Assembly (NCBI RefSeq): GCF_023612255.1
Contig: NZ_CP063231.1
Coordinates: forward strand, 3,900,501-3,964,500
Direction: 5' to 3'
Length of the DNA: 64,000 nt
From: Luteibacter flocculans
GTDB taxonomy: Bacteria > Pseudomonadota > Gammaproteobacteria > Xanthomonadales > Rhodanobacteraceae
Shown here piece after piece: positions 1 through 9,454 of this stretch; the stretch's first letter is position 1, and every line of letters begins with the position of its first letter. The translations under genes and the position numbers were made by a program. Under the pieces are notes generated by a model. That model had not been told where the DNA came from. It made no database searches and saw nothing but the letters and a program-made list of their open reading frames with translations.

Positions 1-2714
1 ATCAACAGGTAGATCAGCACGATCGCTCCCAGCAGGCCGAAAATCAGACCCGAGAACGCGTTGTTCATCGTCTGCACCTGACCCAGCAGGACCGTGCTCG
101 ACGCCTTGGGCAGCGCCTTCTTGTTCGCCTCGATGATCTTCTGGATGTCAGCGGCGACGGCGCCGAGATCCCGGTCCTGCGTGGTGGCGTAGATTTCCAC
201 CATCGAATTGATGTTGTACTGGCTTACCACCGCATTGGTCGCGGTGCGCGATACGGTGGCGAGACCACCAAGGATCTGCGCACCGGCGTTCCCGCTGCTC
301 GGGCTGATCGGCACGTTCTCCAGATCGGGCAGGCTGTCCAGGCTGTATTGCGGCGTCTGCATCACGATCGGATAGGACACGCCGTTGGCCGGATTGAGCC
401 AGAAGGTCGGCGCGATCTGGCTCGATCCCGCGAGATTCACGCCAAGGCTGCTGGTGACGTCCCGCTCCGTGATGCCCACCTGCTGTGCGCGGCTGCGATC
501 CACATCGACGTTGAAGCCCGGGCTCGTCTGCGACTGCTGGATACGCGCATCGGCGACACCCGGCACGCGGCGGATCTCGCGCAGCAGGCGGTTCGCATAG
601 GCGAAATTCGCAGGCAGGTTCGGACCGCGGATCTGCAGATCGATCGGTGCAGGCGAGCCGAAGTTGAGGATCTGGCTGATGATGTCGGCCGGCGGGAAGG
701 AGAACGTGACGCCTGGAAACTCCCGAGGCAGCGTCTCGCGCAGCGAGCGCACGTAATCAGCCGTCGGTGCGTGGCCTTCGTTCAGCGCGATCTGGATGTC
801 GCCATCCTGCGAGCCGATCGTGCCGGTGTTGTTGTAGGTATTGTTGATGCCCGATGACGACAGACCGATGTTGTCCACCACCGTGCCCAACTCGTCCTTC
901 GGAATGACACGACGCACCGCATCGGTGACCTCGGCAAACAACCGCGCACTTTCTTCCACGCGCGTGCCCACTGGCGCGCGCACATGCATCAGGATCTGCC
1001 CGGAATCCACCGCGGGGAAGAAGTTGCGACCCAGCATCGGAACGAGCGCGAACGACAGCACGACGAACGCGATAAAGCCGATCGTGAACACCTTTCGATG
1101 CTGCAAGGCCAGGGCGAGCAGCCCGTGGTAGTTCTCGCGGAACCGTTCGAAGCGTGCTTCGAATCCGCGCTGGAAGCGCACCAGCGGATTACGCGAAGGC
1201 TTCTTCCCGTCCCCATGCGGATCGTCATGCGAATGGGGATGCAGCAGGTACTTCGCCATTGTCGGCACAAGGGTGCGGGAGAGGATGAAGGACGCGATCA
1301 TCGCGAACATCACCGCCTCGGCCATCGGCACGAAGAGGAATCGGGCGACGCCGTCGAGGAAGAACATCGGCACGAACACGATGCAGATGCACAGCAGCGA
1401 CACGAACGCAGGCGTCACGATCTGCGCGGCGCCATCGAGGATGGCGGTCTCGACGTCCTTGCCCTGCTCCAGGTGCCAGTTGATGTTCTCGATCGTCACG
1501 GTGGCATCGTCGACGAGGATGCCTACCGCCAGCGCCAGGCCGCCCAGGGTCATGATGTTCATCGTCTCGCCCAGCGCCGACAGCGCGGCGATCGAGCCGA
1601 GAATGGCGAGTGGGATGGACGTGGCGATGATCACCGTCGATCGCCAGCTACCGAGGAACAGGAGAATCATGAGGCTCGTGAGCGCCGCGGCGATCACACC
1701 CTCGCGGGCCACGCCCTCGATCGCAGCGCTGACGAACAGCGACTGATCACCGATGGGCGCGATCTTGAGGTTCGCCGGCAAGGCGTCCTTCATCGAGGCG
1801 ACGCGCTCCTTGACGCCGGCAATGATGGCGAGCGTTGACGCGGAACCGTTCTTCAGCACCGTCATCAGCACTGAACGATCGCCGTTGACGTGCACGATAT
1901 TGGTCTGCGGCGGAGAGCCGTCGCGCACGTGCGCCACGTCGCGAATGAACACGGTGGCGCCGTTGACCGCTTTCACCGGCAGGTTGCCCAGCTCGTCGAT
2001 CGCCGACGGCGAGTTGTTGAGCTGCAACGTGTACTCGAAGCGGCCGATCTTCTGCGTGCCGACGGGCGTGATCAGGTTCTGCGCGGCGAGCGCATTCGCC
2101 ACGTCCTGCGCGGAGAGGCCGCGTGCCTGCAGCGCCTGCGGATCGATATCGATCTGCACCTGGCGCGTCTTGCCGCCGAACGGGTACGGAATGGCTGCAC
2201 CGGCCACCGAGACGAGCTGCGGGCGGATGATGTTGAGGCCAAGATCGGCGAGGTTCTGCTCGGTGAGACCTTCGCCTGACAGCGCCAGCTGGATGATCGG
2301 TACCGTCGAGGCGCTGTAGTTGAGGATCAACGGCGGTGTGGTGCCCTGGGGCAACTGACGCAGCAGCGTCTGCGCCACGGCGGTCACCTGCGCGTTCGCC
2401 GTACGAATGTCCACGGTGGGCTGGAAGAAGATCTTGATGATGCCGAAGCCCTGGATCGAACTGGCTTCGATGTGCTCCACGTCGTTCACCGTGGTGGTGA
2501 GCACGCGCTCGAACGGCGACGACACGCGTCCCGCCATCTGATCAGGCGGCAGGCCGTTGTACTGCCACACCACCGCAATCACCGGAATCTTGATGTCCGG
2601 AAAGATGTCCGTAGGCGTGCGCAGTGCAGCGAGCGGACCGACGATGAGAATCAGCAACGCGAGGACGATGAAGGTATACGGCCGCGTGAGTGCGATCCGG
2701 ACGATGCCAATCAT
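1..2714 (-). CDS. RND-family efflux transporter permease (C-terminus beyond window)
   Basis: This is an inner-membrane proton-driven pump of the AcrB/HAE1 class that would export drugs or other small molecules through a tripartite complex. About 904 of the usual ~1,030 residues are visible; the gene continues past the left edge. It opens with the N-terminal membrane helix (start MIGIVRIALTRPY) and shows the TM4 signature GLALAVGILVDDATVTIENI, whose paired Asp residues carry protons. It ends within a late membrane segment (GLIFGLLGAIVLIYLL). It starts about 100 bp after a histidine-kinase gene on the same strand, so it is probably regulated by that two-component pair. No membrane-fusion partner lies in the window; it may lie further left. 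The subclass (AcrB, MdtB or other) is not resolved. Confidence 0.9.
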   Translation of the reverse strand, partial: MIGIVRIALTRPYTFIVLALLILIVGPLAALRTPTDIFPDIKIPVIAVVWQYNGLPPDQMAGRVSSPFERVLTTTVNDVEHIEASSIQGFGIIKIFFQPTVDIRTANAQVTAVAQTLLRQLPQGTTPPLILNYSASTVPIIQLALSGEGLTEQNLADLGLNIIRPQLVSVAGAAIPYPFGGKTRQVQIDIDPQALQARGLSAQDVANALAAQNLITPVGTQKIGRFEYTLQLNNSPSAIDELGNLPVKAVNGATVFIRDVAHVRDGSPPQTNIVHVNGDRSVLMTVLKNGSASTLAIIAGVKERVASMKDALPANLKIAPIGDQSLFVSAAIEGVAREGVIAAALTSLMILLFLGSWRSTVIIATSIPLAILGSIAALSALGETMNIMTLGGLALAVGILVDDATVTIENINWHLEQGKDVETAILDGAAQIVTPAFVSLLCICIVFVPMFFLDGVARFLFVPMAEAVMFAMIASFILSRTLVPTMAKYLLHPHSHDDPHGDGKKPSRNPLVRFQRGFEARFERFRENYHGLLALALQHRKVFTIGFIAFVVLSFALVPMLGRNFFPAVDSGQILMHVRAPVGTRVEESARLFAEVTDAVRRVIPKDELGTVVDNIGLSSSGINNTYNNTGTIGSQDGDIQIALNEGHAPTADYVRSLRETLPREFPGVTFSFPPADIISQILNFGSPAPIDLQIRGPNLPANFAYANRLLREIRRVPGVADARIQQSQTSPGFNVDVDRSRAQQVGITERDVTSSLGVNLAGSSQIAPTFWLNPANGVSYPIVMQTPQYSLDSLPDLENVPISPSSGNAGAQILGGLATVSRTATNAVVSQYNINSMVEIYATTQDRDLGAVAADIQKIIEANKKALPKASSTVLLGQVQTMNNAFSGLIFGLLGAIVLIYLL

Positions 2715-2790
2715 GGGGGACGGATTCCGAGCGCGATGTTGCGTCACCGCGAATTTTGCGCCGTAAGGAATCGTGGGCGTAGTTAAGATT

Positions 2791-2817
2791 TATTTAGGGG
2801 CTGTTTACCGAGCCCTA
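2791..2817. promoter_or_regulatory. Hairpin and hexamer direct repeat between kinase and RND gene
   Basis: TATTTA (2791-2796) and TGTTTA (2802-2807) form a direct repeat with a 5-nt spacer, the geometry of PhoP/OmpR-type response-regulator boxes. An imperfect stem (about 2795-2802 with 2811-2817) overlaps the stop codon of the kinase gene. It could be a regulator site, a weak terminator or both. The match is short and could be chance. Confidence 0.25.
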
Positions 2818-4179
2818 GATCGCGGGACAGGTCACGGAAAACACCGCGCCCTTCTCGTTGCCGCCGACCGAGAGCGAGAATCCATGAAGGCGCACGATCG
2901 CGGCAACGATGGCCAGACCGAGCCCGCAGCCCGGCTTGGATCGCGTCTCGTCGCCGCGATAGAAGCGGCGGAACACCGCTTCGCGTTCGGCGACGGGAAT
3001 ACCGGGGCCGGTATCGGCGACGTCCACGCGGGCGTCGCCACCGGCGTCGGTCGATGCGACCAGGCGCACCGTGCCACCGTTCGGGGTGAATTTGATCGCA
3101 TTGCCGACGAGGTTGGCGAATGCCTCGAACATCAACTGCGGATCGCCGCGCAGAAGGGGCAGCTTGCCCACCTCGATCTCGAAGCGCTGCTCGCGGTCTT
3201 CGGCCAGCGGCGCATAAAACTCGTGCACGTTACGCAGCACGGTGCCGAGATCCATGTTCTCGAAGCAGGCACTGCGTTGGCGATCTTCCAGCTCCGACAC
3301 GCGCAAGAGCGCGCGGAATCGCGCCAGCACGGTATCGATCTCGGCAACGCAGGCGTCGAGTTGCTCGCCTTCCGGCTTTCCTTCGAACTGTTGCTGCAAG
3401 CGATACAAGCGCGTACGCATGCGGGTCAGCGGCGTGCGCAGGTCGTGAGCGATGTTGTCACTGACTCCCTTGACCTCGCCGAGCAGGCGTTCAATCTCGG
3501 TCAGTGTGGTGTTCACGGTCGCTGCAAGCAGGTCCACTTCGTCGCCGCCGCGACTGACCGGCAGGCGCACGCTGAGATCGCCCTCGCGAATCGGTTCCAT
3601 CGCCTGCTGGATCGCACGGATGCGTCGCGCAGGGCCGCGCGCAATCAGCACGCCGCCCAGCAGCCCGGGAATCAACGTGAGCGACAGGCCCCACAGCACG
3701 CCACGTCGGATGATCGCGCCGATACCGTCGATGGTGGTGCTTTCCTTGGCGACGACGATACGGCTGCCGTCCGGCAACTCGCGCGTGATGCCTCGCACGC
3801 GTGCCGTCGCCTTTCGTGTGGGACTGTCGAGGGTGGCTTCAAGCGGAAGCACCACGCCATCCTGCCCCAGCTCGCGCGGCACGGTGGCGATGTTGCCGGC
3901 GATTCGCCTTCCCTGTGCATCGAACAGGCCGATCCACATGTAGCCCTGCACGTCCACTTCGCTGGCAGCCTCCACGGTAGCAGGCAGGCGCCGCGGGTCC
4001 GTGCGCTCGAGATAATGGATACGCGCAGCGAGCATCTGATCGACGACACCCGACAGATAACGCGATGCTTCCCATTGCACGACACCAAGGAGCACCACGC
4101 ACCAGATGGCGAACAATGCGCCGTAGATGATGATCAGGCGCGAGGTGGCAGAACGCCAGGCGTCAGTCAGCGGGCGCAA
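2815..4179 (-). CDS. Two-component sensor histidine kinase
   Basis: This is a membrane sensor kinase of 454 residues. TM1 lies near residues 14-35, followed by a periplasmic domain of about 120 residues, TM2 near 160-180, and a HAMP segment near 182-235. The dimerisation/phosphoacceptor box is DNIAHDLRTPLTRMR with His245. The ATP-binding domain shows an N box (NLVGNAIKFTPNG), G1 (DTGPGIP) and G2 (GCGLGLAIV). The gene overlaps the upstream response regulator by 17 bp, so the two are translationally linked. The RND pump gene follows 100 bp downstream and is the likely target. The stimulus is unknown; the class resembles QseC/PfeS-like kinases. Confidence 0.93.
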   Translation of the reverse strand: MRPLTDAWRSATSRLIIIYGALFAIWCVVLLGVVQWEASRYLSGVVDQMLAARIHYLERTDPRRLPATVEAASEVDVQGYMWIGLFDAQGRRIAGNIATVPRELGQDGVVLPLEATLDSPTRKATARVRGITRELPDGSRIVVAKESTTIDGIGAIIRRGVLWGLSLTLIPGLLGGVLIARGPARRIRAIQQAMEPIREGDLSVRLPVSRGGDEVDLLAATVNTTLTEIERLLGEVKGVSDNIAHDLRTPLTRMRTRLYRLQQQFEGKPEGEQLDACVAEIDTVLARFRALLRVSELEDRQRSACFENMDLGTVLRNVHEFYAPLAEDREQRFEIEVGKLPLLRGDPQLMFEAFANLVGNAIKFTPNGGTVRLVASTDAGGDARVDVADTGPGIPVAEREAVFRRFYRGDETRSKPGCGLGLAIVAAIVRLHGFSLSVGGNEKGAVFSVTCPAI

Positions 4180-4843
4180 GGACGTATCCCGAGCCGCGGA
4201 CGGTGCGAATGAGCGGCAGCTGGCCGGCGCCGTCGATCTTGCGGCGAAGGCGACCGATATGGACGTCGATCACGTTGGTGCCCGGATCGAAATGAAAGCC
4301 CCAGACGTGTTCGAAGATCATCTGCCGGGTCACGACCTGCCCCGCATTGCGCATGAGGAATTCGAGCAGACGGAATTCCGTGGGCAACAAGGTCAGTGCC
4401 TGCCCGTTACGTTGCGCGTTGTGCCGCACGAGATCCAGCTCCAGGTCCGCTACGCGCAGGCGCGTTTCGTTGGCAGCAGGCCGGCGTCGGCGCAGCAGCA
4501 CCTCGGCCCGTGCGGCCAATTCGTCGGGCGCGAACGGCTTGGTGAGGTAGTCGTCGCCGCCGGCGCGCAGACCGCGCACGCGCTCGTCGACATCGGACAA
4601 CGCACTGATCATGAGCACCGGCGTGTCGATCGCGCGTTGGCGCAATGCGGAGACGACGTCGATGCCGTCCATGCCGGGAAGCATGCGATCAAGAGTGATG
4701 ATGTCGTAACCATCGGCAAGCGCACGTTGCAGACCGTCGCGGCCATTCGCGACCCAGTCGGCCGTGAGACCGTGCGCACCCAGCTCCGCGACGATGTCGC
4801 GAGCAGTGACCTCATCGTCTTCGATGACCAGGGCCCTGAGCAT
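4163..4843 (-). CDS. OmpR-family response regulator
   Basis: This DNA-binding response regulator has a receiver domain followed by a winged-helix effector domain (226 residues from the chosen start). The receiver has the acidic pair (VIEDDE), phosphoacceptor Asp52 (ITLDRMLPGMDG) and the conserved Lys in DDYLTKPF. The C-terminal domain carries the OmpR-type motif VIDVHIGRLRRKID and ends RTVRGSGYVL. I chose the ATG at 4843 (MLRALVIEDD) because GGGAG lies 9-10 nt upstream; an in-frame ATG at 4861 has poorer support. It overlaps the kinase gene and is separated from rpoH by a terminator. Confidence 0.93.
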   Translation of the reverse strand: MLRALVIEDDEVTARDIVAELGAHGLTADWVANGRDGLQRALADGYDIITLDRMLPGMDGIDVVSALRQRAIDTPVLMISALSDVDERVRGLRAGGDDYLTKPFAPDELAARAEVLLRRRRPAANETRLRVADLELDLVRHNAQRNGQALTLLPTEFRLLEFLMRNAGQVVTRQMIFEHVWGFHFDPGTNVIDVHIGRLRRKIDGAGQLPLIRTVRGSGYVLAPAD

Positions 4844-4874
4844 CAGGTTGGACTCCCGCATGGTGACAACGGAA

Positions 4875-4896
4875 AACGGCCCCCGAGGGGGCCGTT
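4875..4896 (-). terminator. Rho-independent terminator of rpoH
   Basis: A perfect 10-bp GC-rich stem (arms 4875-4884 and 4887-4896) with a very short loop is followed on the minus strand by TTTT. It lies 24 bp after the rpoH stop codon and separates rpoH from the two-component genes. Confidence 0.85.
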
Positions 4897-4919
4897 CCGG
4901 ATCTTACGCCGCCGATGGA

Positions 4920-5780
<861 letters not shown>

Positions 5781-5812
5781 GTGTGGAACCTCCTGAAAGT
5801 CTTGTACGCAGA

Positions 5813-5839
5813 TTAGCAGTCCCGGGATGAGAGTGCTAA
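5813..5839. promoter_or_regulatory. CIRCE operator (HrcA-binding site) upstream of rpoH
   Basis: TTAGCAGTC (5813-5821), a 9-nt spacer, and GAGTGCTAA (5831-5839) match the CIRCE consensus TTAGCACTC-N9-GAGTGCTAA at 17 of 18 positions with the exact spacing. HrcA is the heat-shock repressor known to bind CIRCE. The element sits 33 bp before the rpoH start codon and overlaps the candidate promoter's -10 region, so repression by promoter occlusion is the simplest reading (inference). Confidence 0.85.
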
Positions 5840-5854
5840 GTCGGCCCGAAGTTC
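5828..5854 (-). promoter_or_regulatory. Candidate sigmaE-type promoter of rpoH
   Basis: On the minus strand GAACTT (5854-5849) is followed after 16 nt by TCTCA (5832-5828). This is close to the sigmaE pattern GAACTT-N16-TCTGA. It would place the transcript start near 5821, giving a leader of about 40 nt. E. coli rpoH is known to have a sigmaE-dependent promoter. The match here is by eye only. Confidence 0.5.
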
Positions 5855-5984
5855 ATCGGTTAACTGTACTCAATGGTACAGAAATAGGTTAGGCATGTCC
5901 AGGGGCTGGCTTGATCGATTCAGGAGCGGTACGGCGTGGTTCGCTGACGGGCACGGTCGGCAGCGGCGGCTGGACCGCTTAACG

Positions 5985-6686
5985 CTACGGCGCCAACGCC
6001 GCCCGGGGCGGCAGCGACCAGTCGATCGGCGTTTCGCCGCGGGACTCGAGGTAGGCGTTGGCCTTGGCGAAGTGGCCACAGCCCATGAAGCCGCGGTGGG
6101 CGGACAGCGGCGAGGGATGCACACTGCGCAGGACCAGGTGGCGTTTGCCGTCGATGAGCTGGCCCTTGCGCTGGGCGTGGCTGCCCCAGAGCATGAATAC
6201 GAGCCCTTCGCGCTCCCGGTTGAGTGCGTCGATGGCCGCGTCGGTGAAGCCCTCCCACCCCTTGCCCTGGTGCGAGCCGGCCTGCCCTGCTTCCACGGTG
6301 AGCACCGCGTTGAGCAACAGCACGCCGCGATCGGCCCAGGGCGTGAGGCAGCCATGGTCCGGGCGAGGGATGCCGAGGCAGTCCTCGATTTCCTTGAACA
6401 TGTTCTGCAGCGACGGTGGCACACGCACACCGGGACGCACGGAGAAACTGAGGCCGTGCGCCTGTCCGGGGCCGTGGTACGGGTCTTGGCCGAGGATGAC
6501 CACGCGCACCCTGTGAAAAGGCGTGTGGGCGAAAGCGTTGAAAATCTCAGGCCCCGGGGGATAGATCACCTTGCCGGCAGCCTTTTCCGTCCGCAGGAAG
6601 TCCGACAGGGCGAGCATCTCGGGGCGGTCCAGATACGGGCCGATCCGCTCCTTCCAGGAGGGCTCGAGTTTCACGCGATCGTTCAA
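5985..6686 (-). CDS. ung: Uracil-DNA glycosylase
   Basis: This family-1 uracil-DNA glycosylase removes uracil from DNA to start base excision repair (233 residues, normal length). The water-activating motif [18 protein letters not shown] and the DNA-minor-groove motif [11 protein letters not shown] are intact, and [10 protein letters not shown] is the uracil-pocket region. Its ATG overlaps the stop codon of the upstream double-receiver gene in an ATGA arrangement, so it is probably co-transcribed with ftsE-ftsX and the regulator. Confidence 0.97.
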   Translation of the reverse strand: MNDRVKLEPSWKERIGPYLDRPEMLALSDFLRTEKAAGKVIYPPGPEIFNAFAHTPFHRVRVVILGQDPYHGPGQAHGLSFSVRPGVRVPPSLQNMFKEIEDCLGIPRPDHGCLTPWADRGVLLLNAVLTVEAGQAGSHQGKGWEGFTDAAIDALNREREGLVFMLWGSHAQRKGQLIDGKRHLVLRSVHPSPLSAHRGFMGCGHFAKANAYLESRGETPIDWSLPPRAALAP

Positions 6687-7522
6687 TGCGCCATCCTTTC
6701 GCGCAGATGCTGAGCAACACGGAGCTGGAACAAAAGCTTGGTGATGAGGAGCTTTTCCTCCACCGGCTTCTCGACCAGATCGTTGGCACCGGCGCGCAAC
6801 AGCGCGGCCTGATTGGCGGGATTCTCGTCGCCCGTCATCACGAGCGTGGGCAGTTGGCCCTTGCCGTAGCCGAAGTCGTTGCGAATGCGCTCGACGAGAT
6901 CGCCACCCGTGAGTTCGCCTTTCAGGCTGACGTCGGTCAGCACGACGTCCGCGCCGACCTCGCCACGCGCTCGCGCCGCGTGGAGATGATCGAGCGCGTC
7001 TTCCGCGCTGATCACGTGATGCACGGTGAGCCCGTACTTTTCCATCATGCGGCGCGTCGCCAGCGCGACGACGCGACTGTCTTCCACATAGAGGACTTCG
7101 CCTTCCGCGCCGCCTTCGGGGCGCACGTAGCCGCGAATGAATTCCGCCAGGGCGCCGAAGCCCAGGGACTTATCGAAATAGTCGGTGATGAATTCGCCCA
7201 GCTCTCGCCGGTGCAGGCGCTGTTCCACATCGCCGGAGACAACGACGATGGGCATGTAGATCTGCGGTGCCGACTCGCGGACGAAGCGGGCGAGATCGAG
7301 GCCATCCATGTCCGGCAGGCGCAACGCGATGGTCACGAAGTCGAACACGCCGCGCTGCAACTCGGCCTGGGCTTCGGCCCCTGTGGCTACGCCGACGATC
7401 TCCACGCCCGGCACTTCGGCCGTGACGACGCGGGCGATCAACTGGCGCACGACCTTCGAGCCGTCCACCACCAGAATGCGCGGCGTCGCGCCGCCGTCAC
7501 GTGATCCGATCTGAGTTGCCAA
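6683..7522 (-). CDS. Double-receiver response regulator (first receiver degenerate)
   Basis: This protein (279 residues) has two tandem receiver domains and no output domain. The first (about residues 14-135) has Ala66 where the phosphoacceptor Asp should be ([11 protein letters not shown]) and DG in place of the usual acidic pair (VVDGS), so it should not accept phosphate. The second (about 141-275) is intact: ED pair at 147-148, Asp197 (VVLTDVSL) and Lys252 (VEKPV). I chose the TTG start at 7522, just after the ftsX stop, because the frame further upstream lies inside ftsX and is not receiver-like. It lies between ftsX and ung as part of an apparent operon. Partners are unknown. Confidence 0.8.
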   Translation of the reverse strand: MATQIGSRDGGATPRILVVDGSKVVRQLIARVVTAEVPGVEIVGVATGAEAQAELQRGVFDFVTIALRLPDMDGLDLARFVRESAPQIYMPIVVVSGDVEQRLHRRELGEFITDYFDKSLGFGALAEFIRGYVRPEGGAEGEVLYVEDSRVVALATRRMMEKYGLTVHHVISAEDALDHLHAARARGEVGADVVLTDVSLKGELTGGDLVERIRNDFGYGKGQLPTLVMTGDENPANQAALLRAGANDLVEKPVEEKLLITKLLFQLRVAQHLRERMAH

Positions 7523-7538
7523 CCCCGCCCCCTTTTCG

Positions 7539-8519
7539 TCAGGCCGCCGTGGCGCGGCGAATTTGCCGCGCGCTGACGAGCCTCGCCCCGAGCCACCCCA
7601 GCACGGCCGAAGCAAAGGGTACCGAAAGCAGCAGCCACGCAGGGAGTCCGCCGAAGGTGACGCTGCCATCGTAGGCGGCCGCCAGCCGCCCCACTGGCCC
7701 CGCCATCGCCAGTTCCAGCACTACGGCGAGCACCACCGCGAGCACGCCCGCGAGGAAACCCAGCCAGATGCCGGTGTAGAGATAAGGCCGGCGAACGAAG
7801 GGCCGGCTCGCGCCGATCAGCAGCAGGACGCCGATCTCCGCACTGCGGCTCTGGATATCGACGCGGATGGTATTGCCCACCACCAGCAAGGCGGCGACAC
7901 CGAGCAGCAAGGCCAGGAGCGCCACGGCACGGCCGCCCACGCCGAGCAATGCATCGAGTCGCTGCCGCCACGCACCGGTGTCCTGGACCATGTCCACGCC
8001 CGGCGTGGCCTTCATGGCGTCGACCAGCCGCCCGACATCGTCGGCGCTGAGGCCCGGCTTCGGCTGCACCGAAAGCACGTAGGGCAGCGGGTTCACGTCG
8101 AGTGACTGCAAGGCGCCGGAAAAACCCTGTACTTCGGCAAGCTCGTCCAAGCCGTCCTTCGGCGTGCGGACGACTATGTCGGCCACTTCCGGCCGCCCGC
8201 GAAGCGCCGAGGCGGCGGTCTGGGCCATAGCGGCGTTCTGGCCGGGCCTCATGAAGGCGCTGATCGACTGATTGCGGCCAAGCGCATCGCCCATCCGCTG
8301 GACGTTGCCGAGCAACAGATAGAACGCCAGCGGCAGCGCCAGCGCCACGCCCATCACGGCCACCGTGAGCAGCGTGCCCAGCGGCCGGGCACCGAGCCGG
8401 CGCAGGCTGATCGACATACTCCACGCGTGGTGCTCGCGCCAGGCGCCGAGCTTGCGCGGTTCGCTGCGGCGGGTCTTTTCCGGCTCGGGGGCTCTGCGAG
8501 GTTCGCGGACGGCGTTCAT
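7539..8519 (-). CDS. ftsX: Cell division protein FtsX
   Basis: FtsX is the inner-membrane partner of FtsE and couples divisome signals to peptidoglycan hydrolase activation in the periplasm. At 326 residues it has the normal length. A charged cytoplasmic N-terminus precedes TM1 (about 52-73). A periplasmic loop of about 100 residues follows (LSVQPKPGLSADDVGRLV region). Three C-terminal helices follow, including AVALLALLLGVAALLVVGNTI and the closing LLLSVPFASAVLGWLGARLV. It overlaps ftsE by 4 bp (ATGA), typical of this coupled pair. Confidence 0.95.
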   Translation of the reverse strand: MNAVREPRRAPEPEKTRRSEPRKLGAWREHHAWSMSISLRRLGARPLGTLLTVAVMGVALALPLAFYLLLGNVQRMGDALGRNQSISAFMRPGQNAAMAQTAASALRGRPEVADIVVRTPKDGLDELAEVQGFSGALQSLDVNPLPYVLSVQPKPGLSADDVGRLVDAMKATPGVDMVQDTGAWRQRLDALLGVGGRAVALLALLLGVAALLVVGNTIRVDIQSRSAEIGVLLLIGASRPFVRRPYLYTGIWLGFLAGVLAVVLAVVLELAMAGPVGRLAAAYDGSVTFGGLPAWLLLSVPFASAVLGWLGARLVSARQIRRATAA

Positions 8520-9205
8520 ATGACCTCCGTGGCCGGAACGTCGGCGATCAGCTTGCCGTGGTCGAGCACGACGACGCGCTTCTTCATGCGCTTGATCAAC
8601 ATCAGGTCGTGGCTGGCGACGAGCACGGCCGTGCCGACGGCCTGGAATTCCGCAAACAAGGTCATGATCTCCATCGCCAGTTGCGGGTCGAGATTGCCGG
8701 TGGGCTCGTCGGCGATGAGCACCGCCGGCTTGGCGACGATGGCGCGCGCGATGCCCACGCGTTGCTGCTCGCCCGTGGAAAGTGCCTCAGGCAGCTGCTT
8801 CTCGTAGCTCAGCAGGCCGACCTTTTCCAACGCTGCGCGCACTCGCCTGCCACGATCGGCGGGCGGAACGCCGGCAATGACCAGCGGCAGTTCCACATTG
8901 GAGAACACGGTGCGGTCGAGCAGCAGGCGATGGTCCTGGAAGACCATGCCGAGCTTGCGTCGTATACGGGGGATATCGCCGGGGCGAACCGTATTGAGTT
9001 TCTGGCCGTCGAGCGTGACCACGCCGTTGGTGGGGCGCTCGATCATTGCCAGCAGCTTCAGCAGCGTGCTCTTGCCCGCGCCGGAGTGTCCGGTGACGAA
9101 GGCCATCTCGCCCGCGTCGACGTGGAAGGACACATCGGTAAGGGCCTGGTGACCGCCCTCGTACCGTTTGCTCACCAGATCGAAACCGATCACCGCATCA
9201 CCCAT
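8516..9205 (-). CDS. ftsE: Cell division ATP-binding protein FtsE
   Basis: FtsE is the cytoplasmic ATPase of the FtsEX complex. Walker A is GHSGAGKST, the Q-loop lies in GMVFQDHRLL, the signature is LSTGEQQR and Walker B is VLIADEPTGNLD. I place the start at the ATG at 9205 (229 residues). A GTG at 9193 (reading IGFDLVSKRYEGG, like most FtsE N-termini) is nearly as likely. A longer in-frame extension up to 9337 enters the repeat array and is rejected. Confidence 0.95.
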   Translation of the reverse strand: MGDAVIGFDLVSKRYEGGHQALTDVSFHVDAGEMAFVTGHSGAGKSTLLKLLAMIERPTNGVVTLDGQKLNTVRPGDIPRIRRKLGMVFQDHRLLLDRTVFSNVELPLVIAGVPPADRGRRVRAALEKVGLLSYEKQLPEALSTGEQQRVGIARAIVAKPAVLIADEPTGNLDPQLAMEIMTLFAEFQAVGTAVLVASHDLMLIKRMKKRVVVLDHGKLIADVPATEVI

Positions 9206-9248
9206 TGGCCCGTGAATCTCGAGAGGATAAGGGATGTAGTGAGGAATT

Positions 9249-9443
9249 GTGGGCGCCGCCATGGTGGCGAGAAGCCCACGGAACAAAGGTAGGAGCCACC
9301 CTGGTGGCGAAAAGCCAACGAAGCGGTGTAGCAGCAAGGCAAGCCCCTATCGCCAGCAGGCTGGCTCCCACCGCAAGCCCGCATCGCCAGCAGGCTGGCC
9401 TCCCACCGGCAAGCTCCCCTCGCCGCCATGGCGGCTCCTACAA
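9249..9443. repeat. REP-like palindromic repeat array (copy A)
   Basis: This non-coding array lies between ftsE and rhlB. It is built from short imperfect palindromes around CGCCAGCAGGCTGGC (two copies), CCACCCTGGTGGC and GCCGCCATGGCGGC, joined by linkers such as GCCAACGAAGCGGTGTAGC. A 41-bp segment (9292-9332) occurs as its exact reverse complement at 34492-34532. Such GGAGCC...GGCGA modules are typical of dispersed REP-type elements in Pseudomonas and Xanthomonadales genomes. No gene is seen here. Confidence 0.8.
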
Positions 9444-9454
9444 CTGCCGCTGGA

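Noticed and set aside
2773-4212. 479-codon plus-strand open frame opposite the histidine kinase
   Set aside because: The kinase on the other strand has all catalytic boxes; this frame is rich in His, Arg and Gln with no motif.
9206-9337. 44-residue N-terminal extension of FtsE
   Set aside because: It is encoded partly by the REP-like array and is not FtsE-like; the family N-terminus starts near 9193-9205.
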